This document shows, piece by piece, positions 17,278-26,078 of a stretch of DNA of 60,360 bases. The notes beneath the pieces are model-generated. The model saw only the letters and a list, made by a program, of their open reading frames with translations. It searched no databases and was not told the DNA's origin. Made by a program: the position numbers and the translations under genes. Source of the DNA: Fictibacillus macauensis ZFHKF-1 (GTDB lineage: Bacteria; Bacillota; Bacilli; Bacillales; Fictibacillaceae); NCBI RefSeq assembly GCF_000269865.1, contig NZ_AKKV01000028.1, positions 1 through 60,360 on the forward strand, in the 5' to 3' direction. The first letter of the stretch is position 1, and every line of letters starts with the position of its first letter.

Positions 17278-17421
17278 GACATATTTATCATTATAAAGCA
17301 ATTGTAGACGTTTGTATACTGACCGTAGAGAACTCGTTTACCTTAGATAACTCTAGGATTTACATCATTTTCTATTTTTATAATTTTTAACAATTTTGTG
17401 AATTATTTTGTTTTTGCCGAT

Positions 17422-17460
17422 AAAAAAAAAAGCTAGCGAACATGCGCTAGCTTTTTTTTT
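17422..17460. terminator. Terminator of pycA (bidirectional)
   Basis: AGCTAGCG (17431-17438) and CGCTAGCT (17445-17452) form a stem flanked by an A10 run and a T9 run. It ends pycA on the minus strand and would block plus-strand readthrough as well. Confidence 0.92.
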
Positions 17461-20400
17461 ATCGAATAAGTTCAACTAGTAAATCACCAGTAGCAATGGC
17501 CTCTAGCGTTGTCACATAAACATCCTTTATTTCTCCGTCAAACGGTGACTGGACAGTCGTTTCCATTTTCATGGCTTCTGTAATCATCAGTACGTCTCCC
17601 TTTTTGACACGTTGCCCTTTCCGTACCATTACTTGAAGAACGGTTCCTGGCATGGTCGCGCCAATCTGTGCTTCATCGCTAGGATTCGCCTTCCGTTTTG
17701 TTGCCAAAGAAACATGTACACTCTCATCTTTAATTAACACTTCACGATGCTGACCGTTTAATTCAAAATAAATAACGCGCATCCCGCTTTCATGGGGCTC
17801 TCCAATCGAAACGAGCTTAACAATTAACGTTTTGCCCCTTTCAATCTCGATCTCTATTTCTTCACCAAGCCGCATCCCATAAAAGAATGTAGGTGTGTCT
17901 ACTACCGATAAATCTCCAAAGCTATCAAACAGCTTCTCTCGATCAAGAAAAACTTTTGGATACAAGATATAAGAAAGTACATCTTTCATCGTTACTTGCC
18001 GCTTCAAGGCCGCTTCGAGCTGCTCTTGTTGTTTTGTAAAGTCTACCGGCTTATATTGTTCTCCAGGACGCACCGTTAACGGCTGCTGATTTTTTAAAAT
18101 AAGTTTTTGTAATTGTTTTGGAAAACCGCCATACGGTTGACCAATCTCTCCTTTAAAAAAAGCAACAACTGAGTCTGGAAAATCCATCGTTGCTCCTTTT
18201 TCCTCAATGTCACGAGCAGAAAGGTTATTTTGCACCATAAATAATGCCATATCACCGACGACTTTAGAAGACGGTGTTACTTTTACAACATCTCCAAACA
18301 GATCATTTACGGTCCGATACATTTTTTTAACGTCTTCAAAACGCTCCCCTAGGCCAACTGCCTTTGCTTGTTGCTTTAGATTGCTTAATTGGCCGCCTGG
18401 CATTTCATGTTCATATACTTGGGGATCAGGGGTCGTGCTCTGACTATCAAAGCCCTGATAATAGGTGCGAACACCTTCCCAATACGTACTTAGCGCTTGT
18501 AAATGCTCATGATTCGCTATTGGTTGGCGTTTATGACCACTCAGTGCATAAAGAAGAGAATTGGCGGAAGGTTGCGAGGTTCCACCTGCCATGGAACTTA
18601 CGGCAACATCCACTATATCCACCCCGGCATCAATCGCTTTAGCATACGTATAAATCCCATTACCACTCGTATCGTGCGTATGCAAATGAATGGGCAAAGA
18701 GACAGCATCTTTTAGTGTAGAGATCAGCACATAAGCTGCTTCGGGCTTTAATAAACCAGCCATATCTTTAATGCCTAAAATATGAGCTCCTGAAGCTTCT
18801 AATTGTTTCGCCATAGCAACATAATAAGCAGTTGTATACTTTAATCGTGTTGTATTTAGAATATCTCCTGTGTAACAGATCGACGCTTCCGCCATCTTTC
18901 CATTTGCTCTTACCGCATCAATGGCTACTTTCATTCCATCTACTCCATTTAAACTATCGAAGATTCGGAAAACATCGATGCCCGCTTCACTTGCTTGCTC
19001 TATAAATGCCTCGACAACATTATCTGGGTAGTTTTTATAACCGACTGCATTGGACGCACGAAGCAACATTTGAAATAAAAGATTCGGAACTTGTTGTCGT
19101 AATGTCACAAGTCGTTCCCATGGATCTTCATTTAAAAAACGATAGGCTACATCAAATGTCGCGCCTCCCCATGTTTCTAACGAAAAAAGGGTTGGCCACA
19201 GCATCGCCGTAGGCTTTGCCACTTGCACTAAATCATGCGTTCGTACTCGTGTTGCTAATAAAGATTGGTGTGCATCGCGAAAAGTCGTATCTGTTAACAG
19301 TACATTCGTTTGCTGCTGAATCCAGTCTACTACGCCCCTTGCTCCATGCGCATCAAATACTTGCTTCGTTCCACTTAGTGGCGTTACGCCCTCGTCTACA
19401 AACGGAAGCTGCGCTTTTGGAAAATGTGGTTTTTCTTTCTGTTCTAGACCAGGAAAGCCGTTAATCGTCGTAGCAGCGATATAGTGTAACATTTTCGTTC
19501 CACGATCTTTTTTCTTTGGAAACAAAAATAATTCTTTTGTTACATCAATAAAGGACGTATCGTACTTTCCTAACAAAAAAGAAGGGTGCGTCACTACATT
19601 CTCTAAAAACTCAATATTCGTTTTAATTCCTCGAATTCGAAACTCTTTTAAGTTTCGAAGCATTTTAGCGGCTGCTTGTTCAAATGTTAACGCCCATGTA
19701 GATAATTTAACGAGCAAAGAGTCATAATACGGCGTAATAACAGCTCCTTGAAAGCCGTTTCCAGCATCCAATCGAACACCAAAACCGCCACCCGATCGAT
19801 ACACGGTAATCTTACCTGTATCTGGCATAAAATCTTGCGCAGGATCTTCTGTTGTTACACGACATTGTATGGCGTAACCATGACAAACGATGTTCGTTTG
19901 TTTTGGTATACCCATCACCTCATCATGCAACGAAAAACCTTGCGCTATGAGCAATTGGCTTTGAACAATATCCACACCCGTAACCATCTCTGTAATCGTA
20001 TGCTCTACTTGAATACGAGGATTAACTTCAATGAAATAAAACTGTTCATCTTGAGTGACTAAAAATTCGACCGTACCAGCATTAACATAAGCAACACCAC
20101 GCATCATTTCCACAGCAGCATCACACATTTTTTTCCGTAATGAAGGAGACAGGGAGACACTCGGAGCTACTTCAACAACTTTTTGGTGCCGGCGTTGCAC
20201 AGAGCAATCTCTTTCAAATAAATGCACGATATTTCCTGTTGTATCAGCCATAATTTGAACTTCAATATGCTTTGGCTTTTCAATGAACTTCTCGGCATAA
20301 ACAGCTTCTTCTCCAAAGGCCGATTTTGCTTCCGACTGCGCACGATGGTATCCTTGTGCGAGTTGCTCCTCACTTGTTACGATTCGCATGCCACGTCCTC

Positions 20401-20905
20401 CACCACCAAGGGAGGCCTTAATGATGATCGGATATCCGTGTTCGTTCGCAAACGCTTTCAGTTCATCAAGAGAAGAAACAGGTCCTCCTGTTCCTGGAAT
20501 GACCGGAAGACCTGCATCGAGAGCAACTTGCCTTGCCCTTACCTTATCCCCAAACATATGAAGATGATGTATGTTTGGGCCAATAAAGACAATGTTCTCT
20601 TCTTGACAACGTTTAGCAAAGTGAATGTTTTCTGACAAAAATCCATATCCTGGATGAATAGCATCGATGTCGTTTTGCTTAGCGATGAGAATAATTCCTT
20701 CTATGTCTAAGTACGCATCAATAGGTTTCTTTCCTTCTCCTACTAAGTATGCTTCATCCGCTTTATAGCGATGATAGGACCCTGAGTCTTCTTTTGAATA
20801 AATCGCAACGGTACGCATACCTAATTCTGTGCAGGCACGAAAAATACGAATCGCAATTTCACCACGATTGGCTACTAACACTTTTTTAAACGTTTGCGAT
20901 GACAT
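17459..20905 (-). CDS. pycA: Pyruvate carboxylase
   Basis: A 1148-aa biotin enzyme that carboxylates pyruvate to oxaloacetate, feeding the TCA cycle. Domains in order: biotin carboxylase with ATP-grasp (about 1-455, with GGGGRGMR and the EVNPRIQVEH motif), carboxyltransferase TIM barrel (about 535-810, starting TDTTFRDAHQSLLATR), PYC/OADA conserved region, and biotinyl domain with EAMKMET and biotin lysine K1113. Full family length. The ATG at 20903-20905 follows AAAGGAGAGG. It lies 33 bp after ftsW in the same direction. Confidence 0.98.
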   Translation of the reverse strand: MSSQTFKKVLVANRGEIAIRIFRACTELGMRTVAIYSKEDSGSYHRYKADEAYLVGEGKKPIDAYLDIEGIILIAKQNDIDAIHPGYGFLSENIHFAKRCQEENIVFIGPNIHHLHMFGDKVRARQVALDAGLPVIPGTGGPVSSLDELKAFANEHGYPIIIKASLGGGGRGMRIVTSEEQLAQGYHRAQSEAKSAFGEEAVYAEKFIEKPKHIEVQIMADTTGNIVHLFERDCSVQRRHQKVVEVAPSVSLSPSLRKKMCDAAVEMMRGVAYVNAGTVEFLVTQDEQFYFIEVNPRIQVEHTITEMVTGVDIVQSQLLIAQGFSLHDEVMGIPKQTNIVCHGYAIQCRVTTEDPAQDFMPDTGKITVYRSGGGFGVRLDAGNGFQGAVITPYYDSLLVKLSTWALTFEQAAAKMLRNLKEFRIRGIKTNIEFLENVVTHPSFLLGKYDTSFIDVTKELFLFPKKKDRGTKMLHYIAATTINGFPGLEQKEKPHFPKAQLPFVDEGVTPLSGTKQVFDAHGARGVVDWIQQQTNVLLTDTTFRDAHQSLLATRVRTHDLVQVAKPTAMLWPTLFSLETWGGATFDVAYRFLNEDPWERLVTLRQQVPNLLFQMLLRASNAVGYKNYPDNVVEAFIEQASEAGIDVFRIFDSLNGVDGMKVAIDAVRANGKMAEASICYTGDILNTTRLKYTTAYYVAMAKQLEASGAHILGIKDMAGLLKPEAAYVLISTLKDAVSLPIHLHTHDTSGNGIYTYAKAIDAGVDIVDVAVSSMAGGTSQPSANSLLYALSGHKRQPIANHEHLQALSTYWEGVRTYYQGFDSQSTTPDPQVYEHEMPGGQLSNLKQQAKAVGLGERFEDVKKMYRTVNDLFGDVVKVTPSSKVVGDMALFMVQNNLSARDIEEKGATMDFPDSVVAFFKGEIGQPYGGFPKQLQKLILKNQQPLTVRPGEQYKPVDFTKQQEQLEAALKRQVTMKDVLSYILYPKVFLDREKLFDSFGDLSVVDTPTFFYGMRLGEEIEIEIERGKTLIVKLVSIGEPHESGMRVIYFELNGQHREVLIKDESVHVSLATKRKANPSDEAQIGATMPGTVLQVMVRKGQRVKKGDVLMITEAMKMETTVQSPFDGEIKDVYVTTLEAIATGDLLVELIR

Positions 20906-20938
20906 CAAGTTTTCCTCTCCTTTAACCGTATCGGCGAA

Positions 20939-22096
20939 TTATACAGCTTTTAAGGTCGTTTTTTCATCGATTACCTCTTTTACCGTTGAACTTCTTTTAT
21001 AATTTACGTGGCAGGAAATATTCACTAAAATCCCCATGGAAATTAACAATAAAACAAGCGAAGAACCTCCATACGATACGAACGGCAAGGGGACCCCCGT
21101 AACAGGTAGTAACCCTATAGCAGCTCCTAGATTAACAATGGCTTGAATGCCAACAATACCCGACAATCCAAAAGCAAGAAGACTACCAAAACTATCACGA
21201 CTTCTTAAACCAATAATGAAACCTTTCCAAACAACAAAGGCTAATAAACTCATGACGAATGCAACGCCCCAAAAGCCAAGCTCTTCTGCCACAATACTAA
21301 TAATAAAATCAGTATGTGGTTCTGGCAGGAAACCATACTTTTGGATGCTTTGCCCGAGTCCACTACCATTCACTCCACCATGACCGATCGCTATGTAGGA
21401 ATTGACAAGTTGAAAGCCATCACCTTGCGGATCTTGGAAGGGAGAATAGGCAGCAGTAAAGCGAGACAGTTGTTCGCTTGATAACACTTGAGAACCTGCA
21501 CCAATAATTACGAGTGCAGCGACGATTAATAACAGTTTATGGCGTGCCCTCATATTTGAGCACAGTATAACAATGCCCGTTGCTGCCGCAATAATCATTC
21601 CCGTCCCAAGATCTGGCTGCTTCATAATCAGTAGGAACATAACCGCAAAAACAATGAGCGGTGGCGCACTTGCAGAAAACTTTTCTAATGAATCTTTGCG
21701 TTTTGAAAAAATAGCAGCTAAGTAGATTGTTAAACCTAGCTTTACAACTTCAGCAGGTTGAAAGCCAACACCACCGATATAAATCCAACTTTGCGCATTG
21801 TTTGACGTTTTACCAATAAGCAACACTACAAGTAGTAACAGGATACAGCCAAATACAATGCCGACAATCATTTTCTTATAGAGTTGAAAAGGAACCATCA
21901 TAAAGAAACCAAACATGAGCAGGCCACCTGCTAAAAAGACCGCTTGTCTTGTGAAAAAATAATGGCTGTTATAGCCAAAACGGTTGATTGAAACAATCTC
22001 ACTTGCGGAATATACCATGAGTAAACCAAGTGCACATAATAAAACAATTGCAACAATTAACGTATAATCATAGTGCTTAAACATCTTTTTTACCAT
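20939..22096 (-). CDS. ftsW: Peptidoglycan glycosyltransferase FtsW (SEDS family)
   Basis: A 385-aa SEDS membrane protein with about ten spans that polymerises lipid II at the division septum with its partner PBP. SEDS signatures: GVGFQPAEVVKL, PEPHTDFIISIVAEELGFWG and the C-terminal PLPFVSYGGSSLV. The position between pycA and ylaN identifies it as the ylaO/ftsW orthologue rather than rodA or spoVE. ATG with AAAGGA upstream. Probably co-transcribed with pycA. Confidence 0.95.
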   Translation of the reverse strand: MVKKMFKHYDYTLIVAIVLLCALGLLMVYSASEIVSINRFGYNSHYFFTRQAVFLAGGLLMFGFFMMVPFQLYKKMIVGIVFGCILLLLVVLLIGKTSNNAQSWIYIGGVGFQPAEVVKLGLTIYLAAIFSKRKDSLEKFSASAPPLIVFAVMFLLIMKQPDLGTGMIIAAATGIVILCSNMRARHKLLLIVAALVIIGAGSQVLSSEQLSRFTAAYSPFQDPQGDGFQLVNSYIAIGHGGVNGSGLGQSIQKYGFLPEPHTDFIISIVAEELGFWGVAFVMSLLAFVVWKGFIIGLRSRDSFGSLLAFGLSGIVGIQAIVNLGAAIGLLPVTGVPLPFVSYGGSSLVLLLISMGILVNISCHVNYKRSSTVKEVIDEKTTLKAV

Positions 22097-22203
22097 TTTT
22101 TGTACTTCCTTTGCATTCTTTACTTACACAATACTTCGCACGATGATTTACGTTTCCCGGTGGTCATTTCTTAAAAAGTACCATTCACTGTTTTCTAAAC
22201 AAT

Positions 22204-22238
22204 AAAAAACTCAAACCATTATGCTTAACAGTTTGAGT
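22204..22238 (-). terminator. Terminator of ylaN
   Basis: ACTCAAAC/GTTTGAGT stem (22209-22216 with 22231-22238) followed by six T on the minus strand. Confidence 0.85.
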
Positions 22239-22244
22239 CATCTA

Positions 22245-22526
22245 TTATTTACGCATGGATGCTTCATGAAGTGCACTTAATTGACGTTCTAACGATTCAA
22301 GGATTGCTTTTCCCGCTTCCTCATCAATGAGATGAAGTCGTACAGCAAAATCAATTTCTCGGGAAAGTCCAAACATTTGTGTGTCAAGAACTTCCTCATA
22401 GAGGGGACATTGCGGCATCGTTAAATTTTCCATTTGAACCTCAATTAACTTAAGGATCTTCGCTGCGTCTGCCTGTAACACTTCTAAGGCCTTCTCCCGA
22501 TGACCTGTTGCCATCTCAGGTGACAA
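22245..22526 (-). CDS. ylaN: YlaN family protein (DUF1507)
   Basis: A 93-aa helical protein, identical in length to B. subtilis YlaN. The conserved core [33 protein letters not shown] begins near residue 34. YlaN was first listed as essential and has since been tied to iron homeostasis through Fur. It starts at a TTG (22524-22526) preceded by GGAGGG; the frame runs 23 codons further upstream without an SD. Single gene with its own terminator, divergent from ylaL. Confidence 0.93.
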   Translation of the reverse strand: MSPEMATGHREKALEVLQADAAKILKLIEVQMENLTMPQCPLYEEVLDTQMFGLSREIDFAVRLHLIDEEAGKAILESLERQLSALHEASMRK

Positions 22527-22668
22527 TATAATCCCTCCGTTCTGCTCAATCTTTCTACCTTTAAATATATCGTTTGCACGGTAAAAAATCAACATATTAC
22601 AGCACTTCGTGGTAAAATGAAACTGGAAAATCTAAAAAATATTGAAACATGCTAGGAGCTTGATAGTG

Positions 22669-23166
22669 ATGGACTTTGCATTAGAATTAAAAGGAAAGGT
22701 TGCGTATGACGTAACCATTGATCCCGGCGTTTTTATTTTTGATGACCGTAAATTTGATCTAACGACGTATTTTAATACGCCAAAAGAGCGTAATCAAGAT
22801 GAAGAAAAATATTTAAGAAGTGTTTCTTCCCACTGGGATCGTGAAATTACAGAAGGTTCGGCACCTCCACCTCCGGAGAAAAAAAAGCCGACAACCTTAA
22901 AGGAACAGCTTCTCAACGGAACATTCGGTATTTTACTCGGTCACTTCATTAACAATGCAGAACCAACAAATGAAGCCACTGTCGTTGAAGTGCATACGAA
23001 AGATCGCGTCATCACCGTGTCGCTAGCAGAAGCAAAAGAAGCTGTACTTGGCTTTTCACTTAACGGAAAACCACTTAAAGAAGATGGACCTGTCCACTTT
23101 TATTATGGAGATGGTCGTAATCAAGCACAACCAATCAAGCACGTCAGAGCGTTTATCGTTAAATAA
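22669..23166 (+). CDS. ylaL: YlaL-like protein
   Basis: A 165-aa protein in the ylaL position between ylaN and phoH. It has the family segments YDVTIDPGVFIFDDRKFDLTTYF and LNGTFGILLGHFINNAEP; a Pro-rich patch (PPPPEKKKP) divides the halves. Related database entries are often called peptidyl-prolyl isomerase, but no isomerase active site is visible. Start choices are GTG at 22666 or ATG at 22669, both after AGGAG; a TTG at 22642 has no SD. B. subtilis ylaM is missing here. Confidence 0.75.
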   Translation: MDFALELKGKVAYDVTIDPGVFIFDDRKFDLTTYFNTPKERNQDEEKYLRSVSSHWDREITEGSAPPPPEKKKPTTLKEQLLNGTFGILLGHFINNAEPTNEATVVEVHTKDRVITVSLAEAKEAVLGFSLNGKPLKEDGPVHFYYGDGRNQAQPIKHVRAFIVK

Positions 23167-23171
23167 GCAGG

Positions 23172-23214
23172 AAACAAACCTCAAGTAAACACTATATTTA
23201 CTTGAGGTTTGTTT
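23172..23214. terminator. Bidirectional terminator
   Basis: An 18-bp perfect stem (23172-23189 with 23197-23214) around a CACTATA loop between convergent ylaL and phoH. Confidence 0.85.
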
Positions 23215-23219
23215 TATCT

Positions 23220-24551
23220 TTAGAGCAAATCAGCTGCCAGTTGAGCTAAAGTAGAGCGCTCCCCTTTTTCTAACTTGACGTGACCACTGATTGCTTGATC
23301 TTTAAACTTTTCCACAACATACGTTAACCCATTCGTAAATTCATCTAAATAGGGATGATCAATCTGTTTTGGATCGCCAAGCAAAATGACTTTACTGCCT
23401 TCTCCTGCACGCGTCAAAATCGTTTTCACTTCATGTTTCGTTAAATTTTGCGCTTCATCAATAATAATAAATTGATCGGGTAAGCTTCTACCACGAATAT
23501 ACGTTAATGCCTCTACATGAATAGAACCGATTCCAGCTAATATTTTCTCAAGCTCACCTTGCTTTTTCGCGTTAAACAAATATTCAAGATTATCGTAAAT
23601 GGGTTGCATCCACGGCTTTAACTTTTCATCCTTTTCACCTGGTAAATAGCCGATATCTTTGCCAATAGGCACGATCGGACGCGCAATAAATAACTTAATA
23701 TAATTTTTTAAATCCTCTGTTTGTAACAAACCTGCAGCTAACGTTAACAGCGTTTTCCCTGTCCCAGCTTTACCAATCATCGTAACGAGCGGGATGTCTT
23801 TTCGTAACAACAATTCAATAGCCATTTTTTGTTGCACGTTACGAGGCTTAATTCCCCAAATGGCATCGCCTTCTGCTACAAGTGGCTTTAGCTTCTTTCC
23901 TTGTTCATCCACTTTTGCTAAAGCAGAGACAGACGTTCGATACAAATCTTTCATAATGACAAATTGATGAGGATAAAACGCCTGACCTGGGAGATCAGCT
24001 AATGTCAATTCATGCATATCGTAAAACTTATTCATCGTTTCGCCGCTAATATAAATTTCCTTATACCCTGTATACGTTTGATCATCTCGCTCAACGACTC
24101 GATCGCTTAAAAAATCTTCTGCAATAATACCGAGCGCATCTGCTTTTACGCGTACCAGCACGTCTTTACTTACTAAAATGACGTCTTTCTTTTGTTTAAT
24201 GGTTTCTTCTTCGTTTTGTAAATGCAGCGTAACCGCTAAAATTTTGTTATCATTCGTCGGCTCTACAAATGTATCGCTTAGGCGATCAAAAGAACACCGA
24301 TTTAATTCTACGCGCATAAATCCGCCATTACCGAGAGGCACTTTTTGATGAAGCGTACCCGACGTCCGCAATTTATCGATGAGTCGGGATACTTCACGAG
24401 CATTTCGACCAATTTCATCCATGTATCGTTTTTTTGAGTCCACTTCTTCCAGCACAATCGCTGGTAGCACGACTTCATTAGGACCAAAAGAAAAGATAGA
24501 ATGCGGATCCTGTAAAAGAACGTTCGTGTCTAGGACATATATTTTACTCAA
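23220..24551 (-). CDS. phoH: PhoH-family ATPase with PIN domain (YlaK/PhoH2)
   Basis: A 443-aa PhoH2-type protein. An N-terminal PIN nuclease domain (about 1-150; acidic residues at YVLDTN, LEEVD and PTNDNK) is fused to a PhoH ATPase domain with Walker A GKAGTGKT (260-267) and Walker B FIIIDEAQN. Related PhoH2 proteins are RNA helicases/ribonucleases. Start is TTG at 24549-24551 with GGAGG 10 nt upstream. Single gene. Confidence 0.92.
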   Translation of the reverse strand: MSKIYVLDTNVLLQDPHSIFSFGPNEVVLPAIVLEEVDSKKRYMDEIGRNAREVSRLIDKLRTSGTLHQKVPLGNGGFMRVELNRCSFDRLSDTFVEPTNDNKILAVTLHLQNEEETIKQKKDVILVSKDVLVRVKADALGIIAEDFLSDRVVERDDQTYTGYKEIYISGETMNKFYDMHELTLADLPGQAFYPHQFVIMKDLYRTSVSALAKVDEQGKKLKPLVAEGDAIWGIKPRNVQQKMAIELLLRKDIPLVTMIGKAGTGKTLLTLAAGLLQTEDLKNYIKLFIARPIVPIGKDIGYLPGEKDEKLKPWMQPIYDNLEYLFNAKKQGELEKILAGIGSIHVEALTYIRGRSLPDQFIIIDEAQNLTKHEVKTILTRAGEGSKVILLGDPKQIDHPYLDEFTNGLTYVVEKFKDQAISGHVKLEKGERSTLAQLAADLL

Positions 24552-24741
24552 TCCTGCACAGCCTCCTTCGTTTTTTGGCAGTGTCTGTGAAAGGCATTTT
24601 CCTCATGCTGCACGTCCAATGAATGAACGGAATTACTTTCAATGTATGAGAAAAAGACGAAAGATAGAAGGATTCCTTTGAAATTCACGATGGATTCCTT
24701 CTTTGGATGATTGCCTCATCATAGTGGTCTTGAGAAAATTT

Positions 24742-24750
24742 TGGTATAAT
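24742..24750 (+). promoter_or_regulatory. Extended -10 promoter of ylaI
   Basis: TGGTATAAT is a TGn-extended -10 element, 22 bp upstream of the ylaI start. No good -35 is visible, which is usual for extended -10 promoters. Confidence 0.55.
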
Positions 24751-24772
24751 ACAAGGTAGAGGTGATAAAGCA

Positions 24773-24973
24773 ATGAGAGTGAAATGTGTTTTATGCGACA
24801 CGATCCAATCCATTGAAGATCAATCAACAATGGCTAAAAAATTACGTAATCGACCGATTCATACATTTATGTGTCAACCTTGCCAAGAGCGTATTACAGA
24901 CAAAACCAATCAAAGAAAAGCAACAGGTCTCTTTATGTTATATCGTTCCCCACAGCAGGAAAATGACTGGTAG
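24773..24973 (+). CDS. ylaI: YlaI family zinc-ribbon protein (DUF2197)
   Basis: A 66-aa protein with two CxxC pairs (VKCVLCD at the start, MCQPCQ in the middle) likely to bind zinc, and a conserved RPIHTFMCQPCQERI core. Function unknown. ATG after AGAGGTGA. The last 11 bases overlap the next gene. Confidence 0.88.
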   Translation: MRVKCVLCDTIQSIEDQSTMAKKLRNRPIHTFMCQPCQERITDKTNQRKATGLFMLYRSPQQENDW

Positions 24974-25400
24974 GCGGTGGCGATCCGGAGTTTTTTCCGG
25001 CTTTGTTGCTGGCCTACTGCTTGGTTTTTCTTTAAAAGTTGCTCAATGGCTAACTGGAGTAGGGGTTTACACCCTTCTTTTAAACATTGACTTTATTCCA
25101 GCACTTCCTTCTTTCTTTTCAACAGAAAGTGTTCAATTCCTTCTTCATCTGCTCGTATCCTGTGTGATCGGCATCATCGTTAGCTTGTTTCGTTTTCACT
25201 TTGCAACACTTAAAGCAATTTGGCCCTACGTTTTCAGCTTGATCGCAAGCCTCACTTATTTCCCTTTACTTGCGCTTGCCAAGCACACCATCATAACTTC
25301 TCAAATAACCGCTATGATCCTTTGGTTTACCGCCCACCTTCTTTATGCATTGCTTTTACACGGATGCCTGTGGCTGTGTGAGCGAAACAAAACAATATAA
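24963..25400 (+). CDS. Uncharacterised four-span membrane protein
   Basis: A 145-aa integral membrane protein with a basic N-terminus (TGRRWR) and about four hydrophobic segments (near residues 9-30, 50-75, 78-102 and 108-135). I do not recognise the family. The ATG at 24963-24965 lies inside the ylaI coding end, with CAGGA upstream, so it is coupled to ylaI translation. A longer frame back to 24786 is only the shadow of ylaI. The transcript ends at the terminator 2 bp downstream. Confidence 0.75.
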   Translation: MTGRRWRSGVFSGFVAGLLLGFSLKVAQWLTGVGVYTLLLNIDFIPALPSFFSTESVQFLLHLLVSCVIGIIVSLFRFHFATLKAIWPYVFSLIASLTYFPLLALAKHTIITSQITAMILWFTAHLLYALLLHGCLWLCERNKTI

Positions 25401-25402
25401 AT

Positions 25403-25438
25403 AAAAAAAGGTTGCCTACTAACAGGCAACCTTTTTTT
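25403..25438. terminator. Bidirectional terminator
   Basis: AAGGTTGCCT/AGGCAACCTT stem with A7 and T7 flanks between convergent operons. Confidence 0.92.
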
Positions 25439-25709
25439 AACAATTGTATTTCGGTTCAGCTTCGATTGATTGCCATAAGGCATCTACTAATTCTGTGCGA
25501 AATTGTTTTTGAAACGCTTCGCCATTATAATCACCAGTAACAATATACCATCCATCTTTTTGCAAAACATGCAATTGAGATGTTTGATGATCTTCTGTTA
25601 ACAGCTCTGTAAAAAAAGACAGTGTATCGCTAGCTGCCTCATCAGCGGGCCGTTGCTCGGCTACTTTTTTAATACTTAGCCAGTTAAAAAGCGCATCGTC
25701 CCACGTCAT
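25437..25709 (-). CDS. Hypothetical protein coupled to ylaH
   Basis: A 90-aa soluble protein, mildly acidic, with no motif I recognise; WYIVTGDYNGEAFQKQFRTELVDALW near the end suggests a small alpha/beta fold. Its ATG overlaps the ylaH stop (ATGA), so it is made by translational coupling. It occupies the position where B. subtilis has ylaI/ylaJ relatives but matches neither. Confidence 0.7.
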   Translation of the reverse strand: MTWDDALFNWLSIKKVAEQRPADEAASDTLSFFTELLTEDHQTSQLHVLQKDGWYIVTGDYNGEAFQKQFRTELVDALWQSIEAEPKYNC

Positions 25710-26056
25710 CGTTGTGCGCCTGTCGTTGTTTCCGCATTATTTTTCTTACTTTGACGCAACCTGATTTTATAGATAATCAGAACAGCTGCAGCACATACAA
25801 GACCTTCTGCAATTGGTAACCCAATGCCAAAGAAAGTTAATGGGAAACATCCAACAATAAGAAGTACATAGATGACTACCGATTTTAATACCGGCAATTT
25901 TTTTGCAAATCCTAACTTATAAACGACTATCGATAAAGCGGCAATGACAACATACAGTAAAAAGAATCCAGCAATCGGATGATCATTGATCCCTAGTAAC
26001 AAGGCAATCGGAGAAGAATCTTCTCCGGTTGCTTTTGCAATGTTGCTCCCCTTCAT
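25706..26056 (-). CDS. ylaH: YlaH-like membrane protein
   Basis: A 116-aa protein with three hydrophobic segments (about 30-48, 58-78 and 80-96) and a basic C-terminus. GINDHPIAGFFLLYV and VVYKLGFAKKLPVLKSVVIY are YlaH-family features. Function unknown. ATG after AGAGGTGA, 22 bp downstream of the typA stop, as in B. subtilis. Confidence 0.85.
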   Translation of the reverse strand: MKGSNIAKATGEDSSPIALLLGINDHPIAGFFLLYVVIAALSIVVYKLGFAKKLPVLKSVVIYVLLIVGCFPLTFFGIGLPIAEGLVCAAAVLIIYKIRLRQSKKNNAETTTGAQR

Positions 26057-26078
26057 TACCCGTCACCTCTATAGTAAA

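Larger units (their letters stand above)
16967..17421 (-). promoter_or_regulatory. ctaC upstream region, no gene
   Basis: A 450-bp A+T-rich gap where B. subtilis has ctaA and ctaB. No coding frame is credible. It holds the ctaC promoter, a cre-like sequence and a Rex-like dyad, listed separately. The predicted ctaC 5' leader is about 210 nt. Confidence 0.7.

Noticed and set aside
17276-17320. Plus-strand TTGACA and TATACT sequences in the ctaC-pycA gap
   Set aside because: They are not at promoter spacing from each other, and the only gene downstream on that strand would be antisense to pycA.
24639-24830. Minus-strand frame between phoH and ylaI
   Set aside because: Overlaps the ylaI promoter and start; no SD; composition is that of intergenic DNA.
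24786-24962. N-terminal extension of the membrane-protein gene 24963-25400
   Set aside because: This part is the +1 shadow of ylaI, lacks hydrophobic character and has no SD. The start at 24963 was used.
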